From NCBI RefSeq assembly GCF_000478825.2, contig NZ_CP007542.1, positions 248,001 through 312,000 of the forward strand: a stretch of 64,000 nucleotides of DNA. Direction: 5' to 3'. The notes under the pieces are model-generated. The model was given only the letters and a program-made list of their open reading frames with translations. It searched no databases and was not told the DNA's origin. Made by a program: the position numbers and the translations under genes. Positions 55,225-63,423 of this stretch are shown piece by piece (the first letter of the stretch is position 1; every line of letters starts with the position of its first letter). The stretch comes from Synechocystis sp. PCC 6714. Its GTDB lineage: Bacteria; Cyanobacteriota; Cyanobacteriia; Cyanobacteriales; Microcystaceae.

Positions 55225-55584
55225 ATGGCATACGATCTAGATTTACGACTAAGAGTAATAAGTTTTCTAGAAGAAGGGAATGGTGTAACGAAGGCATCAA
55301 AAATATTTAAGGTAGGTAGAGAGACAATTTATAGATGGTTAAGCCGGGAAAATCTGGCACCAACGAAGGTAAAGAACCGGCGTCGGAAGATAGATATAAA
55401 AGAGCTGGAGAAAGATGTGATGGAAAATCCAGATATGCCGATGAAAGAGAGAGCAAAGAAATTCGGTGTAACTGCTAGCGCACTGTCATATAGATTTAAA
55501 GAAATGGGAATTACGAGAAAAAAAAACAGTTACTATATAAAGAAAGAGATGAAGAAAAAAGAGCAGAATATCAAAAAATCCTGA
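55225..55584 (+). CDS. IS630-type transposase, N-terminal part
   Basis: 119 residues holding two helix-turn-helix units (DLRLRVISFLEEGNGVTKAS, FKVGRETIYRWLSRENLAP and AKKFGVTASALSYRFKEMG), which bind the terminal repeats. The frame ends at TGA 55582-55584 before any catalytic residue. At 55518-55526 nine A residues follow GAG; inserting one A, or a -1 slip here, joins the frame to the C-terminal part at 55527. This is therefore either a mutated gene or one expressed through slippage. Confidence 0.85.
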   Translation: MAYDLDLRLRVISFLEEGNGVTKASKIFKVGRETIYRWLSRENLAPTKVKNRRRKIDIKELEKDVMENPDMPMKERAKKFGVTASALSYRFKEMGITRKKNSYYIKKEMKKKEQNIKKS

Positions 55585-56072
55585 AAGAGCTAATTCTAAT
55601 TTATGGGGTTGCAAGCCTTGTATTCATAGATGAAGCTGGTTTTGAGGAGTTTGCCTCTTCAGTGTACGGATGGTCAAAAAGAGGAGAGAGAGTATATGGG
55701 GAAAGGCAAGGAAAAAGAGGAAAGAAAGAAAACCTTGTGGCAGGTAGAAGAAAAAACAAAAAAGACCTGATAGCACCGATGCTATTTAGTGGAAGTTTAA
55801 ACGCCGAAGGTTTTGAAGGATGGCTTGAATTATACCTGATACCTGCATTAACAATTCCATCGGTATTAATTATGGATAATGCGCCTATTCATAGAAAGAG
55901 TAGGATTAGAAAAATAGTAGAAGAGGCAGGACATACAGTTTTGTTTTTACCTACCTACTCGCCAGATCTTAATGACATAGAGCATGATTTTAGTGCATTG
56001 AAAAGAGCAAGAACATACGCCTCTCCAGGTGTAAGCATAGATGAAATTATTCGTAACTACTGTGTAGCATAG
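55527..56072 (+). CDS. IS630-type transposase, catalytic C-terminal part (shifted frame)
   Basis: The reading frame opens by linking with the N-terminal part at the A9 run and continues LLYKERDEEKRAEYQKIL. It contains the catalytic triad: first Asp in LVFIDEAGFEEF, second in LIMDNAPIHRKS, third acidic residue in YSPDLNDIEHDF. It ends RNYCVA at 56072. In related elements PDLNPIE is usual; here Pro is replaced by Asp (NDIE). The catalytic residues are intact, so a joined product could be active. Confidence 0.82.
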   Translation, partial: QLLYKERDEEKRAEYQKILKELILIYGVASLVFIDEAGFEEFASSVYGWSKRGERVYGERQGKRGKKENLVAGRRKNKKDLIAPMLFSGSLNAEGFEGWLELYLIPALTIPSVLIMDNAPIHRKSRIRKIVEEAGHTVLFLPTYSPDLNDIEHDFSALKRARTYASPGVSIDEIIRNYCVA

Positions 56073-56078
56073 TGTCAC

Positions 56079-56182
56079 ATAGTTAATTTAACTAGCTATA
56101 ATTGAAAGTAAGACTCTGATCAGGGCTAAAAGCGTCTTTGGTAAAGACTTTGGTCGTCTCAATCTTACTTTGATTGACTATA
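56079..56182 (+). repeat. second copy of the 95-bp MITE-like sequence
   Basis: This stretch matches the MITE at 7378-7472 (reverse strand) over about 90 positions: ATTGAAAGTAAGAC, then GCTAAAAGCG, TTTGGTAAAGACTTT and TCTCAATCTTA...TTGACTATA. It carries a perfect GTCTTTGGTAAAGAC dyad. It starts seven bases after the transposase stop and either is the right end of the element or is a MITE next to it. Confidence 0.7.
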
Positions 56183-56210
56183 AGCTAGTGCCAACCAAGG
56201 TGATTTTGTC

Positions 56211-57392
56211 TCAGACAATAATCTTTTCCTGTACTGTATTTTTTGGAACAGGCTGATAAAGGGTGGTGCGCTGTTGATGGGGACGACCGGCGGCAATGAT
56301 AGCATCTTGAAGTTGATCCACTGTCAAGCAGGTTCCTCCCTTGGCACCGGCCATGGTGGTGATATGTTCTTCCATCAGGGTTCCACCCAGATCGTTACAG
56401 CCCCAGTTCAACGCAGTGGTGGCCCCCTCTAATCCTAGTTTGACCCAGCTTGGTTGATGATTAACAATCCATTGGCCGAGATATAGCCTGGCGATCGCCG
56501 TAATTTGTAGAGCTTGGTTTAAATCTGGTTGGTCCCGGCCTACTCGTTTTCTTAGGCTAGGGGGCGCATTTTCCCCGACAAAGGGCAGAAGAATAAATTC
56601 GGTGATACGGGCGGGATAACCTTGGTCCAGACTTGCCTGCTGCCGTTGCCGTAGGCGATCGAGGTGGATGATGATGTCCTCTGGGGTTTCAACGTGGCCG
56701 GCCATGAGGGTGCTGGTGGTGGGCAAACCGTGACTGTGGGCTAAACCAACAATGTCCAACCAAGTTTGACTGTCAATTTTTTCGGGACAAATGATGCGCC
56801 GCACCGGATCTACTAATACTTCTGCTGCTGTACCGGGTAAAGAATCTAACCCCGCAGATTTCAGCCTGGTCAGAACTTCGCCATAGGTCAACCCATCTTG
56901 GCGGGCCATAAATTGGATTTCCTGGGGGGAAAAGCCGTGCAGATGGAGTTGGGAACATTGTCCTTTAATGGTTTCCACCAAATTGACATAGTAGGCCACA
57001 CTAGAACCGTTAATTTTGGCCTGGGGATTTAGTCCTCCCTGGAGACAAATTTCCGTTGCTCCCTGGGCGATCGCCGCTTTGGTTTTACTGACAATTTCAG
57101 ATTCGTTGAGCCAGTAGGCTCCCGTTTGTCCGTCATCCCGACGGAAGGCGCAAAAATTGCAATGTTGCTCGCAGATATTGGTGAAGTTAATGTTGCGATT
57201 GACTACATAGGTGACCGTTTGCCCCACCAATTGACGTCGTAGGCGATCGCCGTATTGCCGGATTACCTCCCAACCTTCGGGATCGTCACATTGCAAAAGA
57301 GTTAAACCCTGCTGGGGGGTCAAATCTTGCAAGGCCAAGGCTTGGGCGGCCAGATCTTCAATCAAGTTAAGGTGAACGGCGGATGAAACCAT
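56211..57392 (-). CDS. cofH: FO synthase subunit 2 (CofH)
   Basis: 393 residues from ATG 57392 (open to 57422). Radical SAM motif [10 protein letters not shown] near 66 binds the 4Fe-4S cluster. [11 protein letters not shown] and [20 protein letters not shown] are typical of CofH/MqnC relatives. CofH joins 4-hydroxybenzyl units from tyrosine to a diaminouracil for the deazaflavin FO, which cyanobacterial photolyases use as antenna. CofG, the partner, is not adjacent and must be elsewhere. MqnC is the alternative, but cyanobacteria make phylloquinone by the classical route. Confidence 0.88.
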   Translation of the reverse strand: MVSSAVHLNLIEDLAAQALALQDLTPQQGLTLLQCDDPEGWEVIRQYGDRLRRQLVGQTVTYVVNRNINFTNICEQHCNFCAFRRDDGQTGAYWLNESEIVSKTKAAIAQGATEICLQGGLNPQAKINGSSVAYYVNLVETIKGQCSQLHLHGFSPQEIQFMARQDGLTYGEVLTRLKSAGLDSLPGTAAEVLVDPVRRIICPEKIDSQTWLDIVGLAHSHGLPTTSTLMAGHVETPEDIIIHLDRLRQRQQASLDQGYPARITEFILLPFVGENAPPSLRKRVGRDQPDLNQALQITAIARLYLGQWIVNHQPSWVKLGLEGATTALNWGCNDLGGTLMEEHITTMAGAKGGTCLTVDQLQDAIIAAGRPHQQRTTLYQPVPKNTVQEKIIV

Positions 57393-57518
57393 TGGCCCGT
57401 GGGGGGTGGGGGAATTTGGCAATCCTACCCAGTGTAACCCCAGTTTTACCCGATGCCCTTTTTAAAAATTGGCGATCGCCTGGTTAAGTTCAACTTCAAG
57501 CTATTTTCTAAACAGGCC

Positions 57519-57890
57519 CTAGCAACTTTCGTGGAGAATAAGGCGGTTTCCTGCTGGGTCATAAAGATAAATTTCCCTGCCATGGCTGGCATCGATAATG
57601 CTGTTTTTAAGAATACTGGGATGGAACTCAGCAATGTTGGCGATCGCCGTGGTTAAATCAGCTACTTCTAAACAAAGGCTAAAGCCACTGGGGTCAGAGC
57701 AGGAAAATTCTTGGACGTGGTCTGAGTGGGGAGAAAAAATAGCCAAAGCCATCCCCGGCAAGTGAAACTCAGCATAATGTACAGGGGCGTAGGGATGGGG
57801 TTGTTGCTCCAAAAGGCATTGGTAAAAGGCCACCACTTCAGCAAAGTGAACGGTGCCGATGGTTAGAAAAGCTTTTTTGCAGAAAACCAT
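57519..57890 (-). CDS. VOC/glyoxalase-fold protein
   Basis: 123 residues from ATG 57890 (in-frame ATGs upstream to 57947). The layout is a paired beta-alpha-beta-beta-beta fold: FLTIGTVHFAEVVAFYQCLL, then the second unit FSLCLEVADLTTAIANI and EIYLYDPAGNRLILHESC. Possible metal ligands are His15, Glu in REIYLYDPAGN, and Glu near the end. The family includes glyoxalase I, dioxygenases and resistance proteins; the substrate is unknown. The end overlaps nothing and the neighbour cofH is on the same strand. Confidence 0.82.
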   Translation of the reverse strand: MVFCKKAFLTIGTVHFAEVVAFYQCLLEQQPHPYAPVHYAEFHLPGMALAIFSPHSDHVQEFSCSDPSGFSLCLEVADLTTAIANIAEFHPSILKNSIIDASHGREIYLYDPAGNRLILHESC

Positions 57891-58141
57891 GGCTCTTTGC
57901 TCCATTGTCACCATTGCGAATATGGTCAACTTTGACCGGATTTCCACCGCAGAAACAAGTGGGAGAAAGCAGTCTGACCCTAGCCTAGCGCTATCTCTGG
58001 GTTAAAATCCTTCCAGGTCAAGTAATGTTAAGATTGACCAGAAAAAATGTGGCTCTAGTTCAGTAACTCAGTTTTGTGTGAACCCGGTTGGCGATCGCCT
58101 AGATGGCCAAGGCTAACTAGCTTTCTCCCCTGTAATTGCAG

Positions 58142-60055
58142 ATGAATAAGACCTTTAACTTCCCCGTTGCCCGCTATTTTCAATCTGGCTTGCCACTGCA
58201 ACGGTTGCCCCTACAGTTTTGGGCTATCTTTCTGATTTTGATGTCGGGGGCGATTGGTTTAGCTTCCACCAATTGGTTGCTGGTATTACCGAAGAGCCCC
58301 CAGTGCTCTAGGGTTTTTTGGCCAGTGGCTTCAGCTTCCATGCGGCTTTACTGTGCCCAGTTATCCGCCGAGGAAAAAACCGTTGATGGTCTACTGCGGG
58401 CGATTAATCTGTTGGCGGCTTTGCCTAAGGATCATCCCCTGGCGGTGGAGGTGAACCGTAACATTGAAACCTGGGCGACGGAGTTATTAGACTTAGCAGA
58501 AGATTATTTTCAGAAAGGACTGTTGGAAGAGGCGATCGCCGCGGCAGAAAAAATTCCCGACCATGTGCAGGCCTATGACTTGGTGGAGGAAAGGATTGCC
58601 GCTTGGCGAGGCCTTTGGCAGGAAGGGGAAACCATCTATGCTGAAGTAGAAAATGATCTGCGGAATTCCCGTTGGAACAGTGCCTTTCGCAATGCAGTGC
58701 GCCTGTTGAACCTGGATAACACTTTTTGGTCTACCACTAAGTATGACCAAGCCATCCGCAATATTCAAATTGCCCAGGAAGAAAGCAGCAAATTGGATAA
58801 CGCCTACCGCATTTTGCGCCGGGGAGGTACGGATAATTGGCTCAAGGCGATCGAGGATGCGTCCAAAATTCCCAAAGACAGTTACGCCTACCAAGAGGCC
58901 CAGAAATTGATCGCTGAAGCGGTGGACAAACTAACTGGTTCCATAGAAACCATGATTGAGCGCCGGGACTGGCAGACCCTGGGTACTACCTTGGGTCGTT
59001 TGCCAGAATCCTATTTTCCTGCCCAGGATTTGAATGATTGGCAAATTCTCGCCACGGCGGGGCAGGAGTCGCAAATGGGGACAGTGGATGGTTTGGGCCT
59101 AGCTATCACCACGGCAGAAAAGTTGACGGATAGTAGCCGTCCCTATTACGCTCTGGCCCAGGAGTTAGTCAAGGATTGGCGGCGGGAAGAAACCGCCCTA
59201 CAACAGTTGGCCCGGGCCCGAAATACTGCCGAAATTGGCACCATTAGCGCCCTCAATGAGGCGATCGCCCAAGCCAAATTAATTACCCCGGATAACCCCC
59301 GTCATCAAGAAGCGGCCCGGGACATTGCCAACTGGACAGAGCGAGTACAAGTAGATGAAGATCGCCCCATTCTCCGGCAAGCTAGGCAATTGGCCAGTGC
59401 CGGTAACTTGGAACAAGCCATTCAACAAGCTGAACAGATTGCCCCCGGTCGAGCTTTATATTCCGAAGCCCGTCAAAGCATTAACCAATGGCAAGCCACT
59501 ATCCAGCGCCGCATTGACCAACCTATCCTCGACCAGGCGATCGCCTTGGCCAATGCCCAAAACTATGAGGCGGCCATCAGCACCGCGCGACAGATCGAGG
59601 CAAACCGAGCCCTGTCTGGGGAAGCCCGCGGCCAAATCAGCCGTTGGCAAGGGGAAATTAACGCCCAAAATAACCTAAGGCGGGCCCAGGAATTGGCCTC
59701 TTCCCGCACCGTTGACTCCCTCAACCAGGCTTTGCAATTGATTAGTCAAGTGCCCCGTAGTACCGATGCCGGCGGCCAACGTTTACAACTAGTTAACAAT
59801 TGGAGTTACCAGATTTTATCCCTAGCCCAGGAACAGGCCAGGGTGGGTAATTATCAACGGGCCATTAATGCCCTTGAGCAAATCCCCTCCGAGAGTGCGG
59901 CCTATGGCAGTGCCCAAAGCTTTTTGCAGGAATGGCGCAGTTTAAGTCAACCATCCCCTGGGCCCATCAGTCCCGTAACGTCCCCCACCCCCCGGGTTGA
60001 ATCTCCTTTGCCAGCGGAACCGGAATTTCCCCCATTGGCAAGTCCACAAAACTAA
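58142..60055 (+). CDS. membrane-anchored helical-repeat protein
   Basis: 637 residues from ATG 58142. One membrane helix near 23-50 (LQFWAIFLILMSGAIGLAS) is followed by a long series of helical repeats of about 38-45 residues with a pattern A-x-E-x-A-I-x-x-A-x-x-I-P-x and -W- ends (EEAIAAAEKIPDHVQAYDLV, LNEAIAQAKLITPDNPRHQE, EQAIQQAEQIAPGRALYSEA, YQRAINALEQIPSESAAYGS). These resemble TPR units. A Pro/Ser-rich tail ends it. It is probably a periplasmic or cytoplasmic scaffold. The family is common in cyanobacteria but the function is unknown. Confidence 0.78.
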   Translation: MNKTFNFPVARYFQSGLPLQRLPLQFWAIFLILMSGAIGLASTNWLLVLPKSPQCSRVFWPVASASMRLYCAQLSAEEKTVDGLLRAINLLAALPKDHPLAVEVNRNIETWATELLDLAEDYFQKGLLEEAIAAAEKIPDHVQAYDLVEERIAAWRGLWQEGETIYAEVENDLRNSRWNSAFRNAVRLLNLDNTFWSTTKYDQAIRNIQIAQEESSKLDNAYRILRRGGTDNWLKAIEDASKIPKDSYAYQEAQKLIAEAVDKLTGSIETMIERRDWQTLGTTLGRLPESYFPAQDLNDWQILATAGQESQMGTVDGLGLAITTAEKLTDSSRPYYALAQELVKDWRREETALQQLARARNTAEIGTISALNEAIAQAKLITPDNPRHQEAARDIANWTERVQVDEDRPILRQARQLASAGNLEQAIQQAEQIAPGRALYSEARQSINQWQATIQRRIDQPILDQAIALANAQNYEAAISTARQIEANRALSGEARGQISRWQGEINAQNNLRRAQELASSRTVDSLNQALQLISQVPRSTDAGGQRLQLVNNWSYQILSLAQEQARVGNYQRAINALEQIPSESAAYGSAQSFLQEWRSLSQPSPGPISPVTSPTPRVESPLPAEPEFPPLASPQN

Positions 60056-60222
60056 TCCAAATCAACCTCGGTGATTTTCCACTGCTCCAACTCCATTGTT
60101 ACCCGACCGCAACGGTAATCCTTCCCCCTTGTGATAGGTTGGTAAGGCTCTGGCAAAATTCCTTGCCTTTAGGCCATTACGTTGCGTTCCCCAAATATTA
60201 AACAGACAAAAAGATTAGCTCT

Positions 60223-61290
60223 ATGGTTGACCTTGCGCCTTCCCCCGAAGCCATCACCGCCGCGCTGGAAATTCCCGCTGACATTAACTTCGAATTGCCG
60301 GATCCCGCTGACGAGGACATCCAAGAGCATGAATTTCAGCAACAGTTGGAGGATTTTTGGCGACTGTGTGAGCGCTTTGATCTGCAAACCGAAATTTGGC
60401 GCGGTCGCATTCTCCGGGCGGTGCGGGACCGGGAAAAAATTGGCGGGGATGGCCGGGGCACTGGTTTTTTAAATTGGCTCAAGCAACGGGAAATTTCTAA
60501 AACCCAAGCCTATGCCCTCATTCAATTGGCCAATAGCGCTGACACTTTAATCGCTGAGGGGCAACTAGATCCCGGCTCCATTAACAATTTCAGCAAACGG
60601 GCCTTTGTAGAAACGGCCAAAGCTGATCCAGAGGTACAAAAGCTAATCAGTGATGCGGCCCATAACGGCGATCGCATTACCCGGCGGGAAGTAAAACAAT
60701 TGGCCGATGAATGGACCGCCATGAGTTCGGAACTCTTGCCCGATGTGCTCAAGGAAAAGGCCACCGACGGCACCGTCTCCCCCCGTCACTTGGCCCCTTT
60801 GGTAAAGGAACTAGAAAAAGTACCAGCAACCCATTTGCAAGCCCTACAGGAAGAGGCGATCGCCTCCCCCGATGTGGACACTGTCAAATATCTCACCACT
60901 TCCGCCCGTAATTTGTCTAAATATTTGGATGCGGCGGCCAAGGTACAAACCCTGAAAGCTTTCCCATTGGATATGGAACTGGCCTTACAGGAAGCTCTAC
61001 GGTTGGATTGTCTCAACACAGCGGCGGATCTGCTCAAGCAGGCCACCCAATTGGAACAGTCCGTGGGTAAACTGTTCACCACTTGGAAACGTTTGGCCAC
61101 TCTGTCCGATCGCCTCTATGTGGACACCGGCGCCAGCACTCCCAATTTACGTTCCCTGTTAACGGCCATTGAAGGACTCACCCAGGAAGTGATTGAAGTG
61201 CCCCTGGATGAAGAGGGCAACAACACAGTGCGCCTGAGAATTACTTGTTCAGACGATCCAACAGCCAGAGGGACGACAATAAACCAGTGA
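60223..61290 (+). CDS. conserved cyanobacterial hypothetical protein
   Basis: 355 residues, soluble and helical, with an acidic N-terminus (LPDPADEDIQEHEFQQQLED). A DNA-binding-like stretch follows near 70-110 (GTGFLNWLKQREISKTQAYA LIQLAN), reminiscent of helix-turn-helix or ParB-type helices. I do not recognise a catalytic motif. The end overlaps the convergent DUF3611 gene by 50 bases. A role in DNA or plasmid-type partition is only a guess from the helix pattern. Confidence 0.72.
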   Translation: MVDLAPSPEAITAALEIPADINFELPDPADEDIQEHEFQQQLEDFWRLCERFDLQTEIWRGRILRAVRDREKIGGDGRGTGFLNWLKQREISKTQAYALIQLANSADTLIAEGQLDPGSINNFSKRAFVETAKADPEVQKLISDAAHNGDRITRREVKQLADEWTAMSSELLPDVLKEKATDGTVSPRHLAPLVKELEKVPATHLQALQEEAIASPDVDTVKYLTTSARNLSKYLDAAAKVQTLKAFPLDMELALQEALRLDCLNTAADLLKQATQLEQSVGKLFTTWKRLATLSDRLYVDTGASTPNLRSLLTAIEGLTQEVIEVPLDEEGNNTVRLRITCSDDPTARGTTINQ

Positions 61291-61828
61291 AATGGGCGAT
61301 GATGGTGTTGATGTTGGCCTGAATGGCCAGCAAATCCGTCGATTGAACGAAACGATTGGGGTCAGCGGCGGACGCAAAGGTTCCCGGAGGCACACTCAGG
61401 GCTTTGCCCAACACAATGCCACTCATGGCGGCCCCACCGATGATAGCGGTGCCCATGCCCACTAGGTTAATGATCAAGCCAATGCGAATCAGTTTGATAA
61501 TATCTGCCCGCCGGGGATGTTTAGTGGCCTCCGAGTCCTTAAGGTTACGCCCCAAACGACGGTAGCGGGTGGAAAAGAAAATGCCAAAACCTAATAGCAC
61601 AATGGAAATAAAGGCGGAAAGAATGCCCGCTTCAATACCTGTGGTGCGATTGGGCCCACTCAAACTAAAACCAGCAAACAGAAACGTAACTACGGAAAAA
61701 GCGCCAAGGACAATTTGTACCCAAAAGCCGATGTTGCCCCAGGTGGTTAAATCCACGGAGGCCCGCAAGGCAGCCTGGGGAATGGGGTTGGCCAATTCGG
61801 TGTCGCGTCGGTTCATGGTGGGGGACAT
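61241..61828 (-). CDS. DUF3611 family membrane protein
   Basis: 195 residues with four membrane helices (about 30-52, 63-85, 112-135 and 165-188). Typical family text: ALRASVDLTTWGNIGFWVQI, LGAFSVVTFLFAGFS and SADPNRFVQSTDLLAIQANI. The family is confined to cyanobacteria and plastid lineages; no function is known. Its 3' end lies inside the last 50 bases of the convergent gene. Confidence 0.85.
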   Translation of the reverse strand: MSPTMNRRDTELANPIPQAALRASVDLTTWGNIGFWVQIVLGAFSVVTFLFAGFSLSGPNRTTGIEAGILSAFISIVLLGFGIFFSTRYRRLGRNLKDSEATKHPRRADIIKLIRIGLIINLVGMGTAIIGGAAMSGIVLGKALSVPPGTFASAADPNRFVQSTDLLAIQANINTIIAHFTGLLSSLWLLDRLNK

Positions 61829-61967
61829 AGGCGTTAACTTGTCCGTATTTTAGCTGTTATCCGCCCTGATCTTGACATTCCTACCCCAGGCATTCTTTTT
61901 GAATTTAATTAACAAAGCTATTTCCATTTCTTGTTTATGGTCCAAAATTTATTTCCTTGGGTCGTTT

Positions 61968-62005
61968 CCTGCACAACCCACCACTGCCGGAGTATTTTGT
62001 GCAGG
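61968..62005. repeat. 9-bp perfect inverted repeat
   Basis: CCTGCACAA (61968-61976) and TTGTGCAGG (61997-62005) pair perfectly across a 20-base loop, in the gap downstream of the AbfB gene and upstream of DUF3611. There is no T tract, so it is not a clear terminator. The rest of the 276-bp gap is AT-rich and without genes. Confidence 0.55.
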
Positions 62006-62104
62006 ATTTCGCTTTATTTGGTTACCTCAAGGCATTTTCCCAAACTATGGGAGACATGAAATAACGCTACATACCCTAAATTAGGTTAAAAATTGAGAAC
62101 TATT

Positions 62105-62638
62105 TTAAGGCACGTCCCTTTGAGTAAAAGTAGCGTCATCTCTGAAAATTGTGCTTTCTGTAAATCCGCTAAATTTATCGAGCCAGAGTTCAAAATTTCG
62201 ATGTCGAATATAATGCCCCGGATAATTGTTTGATTCAAATGATACTCCCCCTTGGGAATTTAACCCGTTCCTCGGACAGAAAGTTGCATCTTGCCTAAAA
62301 AGATCACTGTTTTCATTGGCAGATAAAATTATGCGATAGTTTCTGTGTCTTAGAAAGTAATTTGGAAAGTTTCTAGATTCTAAAGAGATGCAATTGGGAT
62401 TTGCTAATCCTGTTGTGATGCGAAAACTAGAATCCAATTCATCCAAGCTTGTATTGATAGGTTCAACATAGCCAAGATAGTTCCTATGACGGATAAATCG
62501 TTGGGGGGAATTGACTGATTCATAACGAACATAGGGAGTTTGGGCTTGGATTTGCCGAGATCCACCCAAAATAGCTATGGAAGGAATCGCTAAGGTTACT
62601 GTCAGTCCAAATATGGAAAGAAAGTGTAAAAGTTTCAT
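62105..62638 (-). CDS. secreted AbfB-domain (CBM42-like) protein
   Basis: 177 residues: a signal peptide (FLSIFGLTVTLAIPSIAIL) and then a beta-trefoil of three repeats, each carrying an R-H-R-N-Y/F motif: FIRHRNYLGYVEP, FLRHRNYRIILS and YIRHRNFELWLD, preceded by ESVNSPQR, ESRNFPNY and ESNNYPGH. This is the arabinofuranose-binding AbfB domain, usually attached to an arabinofuranosidase; here no catalytic domain is present. It may bind arabinose-containing polysaccharide outside the cell. The gene is AT-richer than neighbours, perhaps acquired by transfer. Confidence 0.85.
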   Translation of the reverse strand: MKLLHFLSIFGLTVTLAIPSIAILGGSRQIQAQTPYVRYESVNSPQRFIRHRNYLGYVEPINTSLDELDSSFRITTGLANPNCISLESRNFPNYFLRHRNYRIILSANENSDLFRQDATFCPRNGLNSQGGVSFESNNYPGHYIRHRNFELWLDKFSGFTESTIFRDDATFTQRDVP

Positions 62639-62729
62639 TTTATTTACCTTCCATTTAATCTGACAATCTAGGCTAGTTAATTAATACTTAAACCATTTTT
62701 TGTGAACCTATTTCCCAGATATATCTCAA

Positions 62730-63344
62730 TTATATCAAGTTTTTTTGCATTACCAAAGCATGGGGAGTAAAACCAAATTTTTCATATAATTTCATTGCCC
62801 CTTGGTTATGGGTAAAAACCTGCAAAGCTAATTGCCGATCGCCTCTTTTTTGGCCCCATTGTTGGGCCTGTTGCATCAGAGCGGTGGCAATACCCCGACG
62901 GCGGTGGGCCGGCTCCACATAGAGCATAAAAATATGGCCGTGGCGATCGCCTGTTACTTGGTCAATGGCATTCCCTAACCAGAGCCCCGCAATGGGCTGG
63001 CAATGAACAATTTTTTTTGTCTGTTCCCCTTGATTTGCCCCAGGTTCTGTTGGGCAAGCCAGATTAATTTGGTCCATCAGTCCCAATGGATCTTCAGTGG
63101 TAGAAAAAAGACTATCATGGCTTCCAGGGCTGGAATTTCCTTGGGGCGTTTCCGGTACAACCCACCACAATGGCGATCGCCAAGAAAAATAACTTTCCAC
63201 CGTTTGGGCCAGATGGCGGAACTCTTCCATCTCCGGAAAAATAGACTGGTAAGTGCGTTTCAAAAAATCCACCAATAACCGTCGGTCTCTGGTCGTCCCC
63301 TTATAAAGGCAATAGCCCGGGGGGCTCAACAATGATCTTTCCAT
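62730..63344 (-). CDS. GNAT-family N-acetyltransferase
   Basis: 204 residues. The acetyl-CoA binding segment is MLYVEPAHRRRGIATALMQQ (Q/R-x-x-G-x-A) near 143, followed by ALQVFTHNQGAMKLYEKFGF, the RimI-type end. The first half is divergent with a Trp/Pro-rich part. It transfers an acetyl group to an amine; the substrate is unknown. Starts at ATG 63344. Confidence 0.88.
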   Translation of the reverse strand: MERSLLSPPGYCLYKGTTRDRRLLVDFLKRTYQSIFPEMEEFRHLAQTVESYFSWRSPLWWVVPETPQGNSSPGSHDSLFSTTEDPLGLMDQINLACPTEPGANQGEQTKKIVHCQPIAGLWLGNAIDQVTGDRHGHIFMLYVEPAHRRRGIATALMQQAQQWGQKRGDRQLALQVFTHNQGAMKLYEKFGFTPHALVMQKNLI

Positions 63345-63423
63345 AGTTACTGAATAATATTAATTAAATTAACCCCCCATCAAGCAGAATTTGTCGATTT
63401 ACCCCCATGTGTTCTAGGCCGCT

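Larger units (their letters stand above)
55133..56182 (+). mobile_element. ISY100-like insertion sequence (IS630/Tc1/mariner)
   Basis: A transposase gene lies between TATA-flanked ends. The left end is TATAGTTGATTTATAGCCAA at 55133. The right end, read inward from 56182, is TATAGTCAATCAAAGTAAGA; both share a terminal TATAGT and an internal AAATAAGA/AAGTAAGA. An alternative right end lies at 56100 (inward TATAGCTAGTTAAATTAAC), which would give about 965 bp, close to the 947 bp I recall for ISY100. The 56101-56182 part would then be an adjoining MITE. Insertion at TA is typical of this superfamily. The element's codon use is more AT-rich than its surroundings. Confidence 0.8.
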
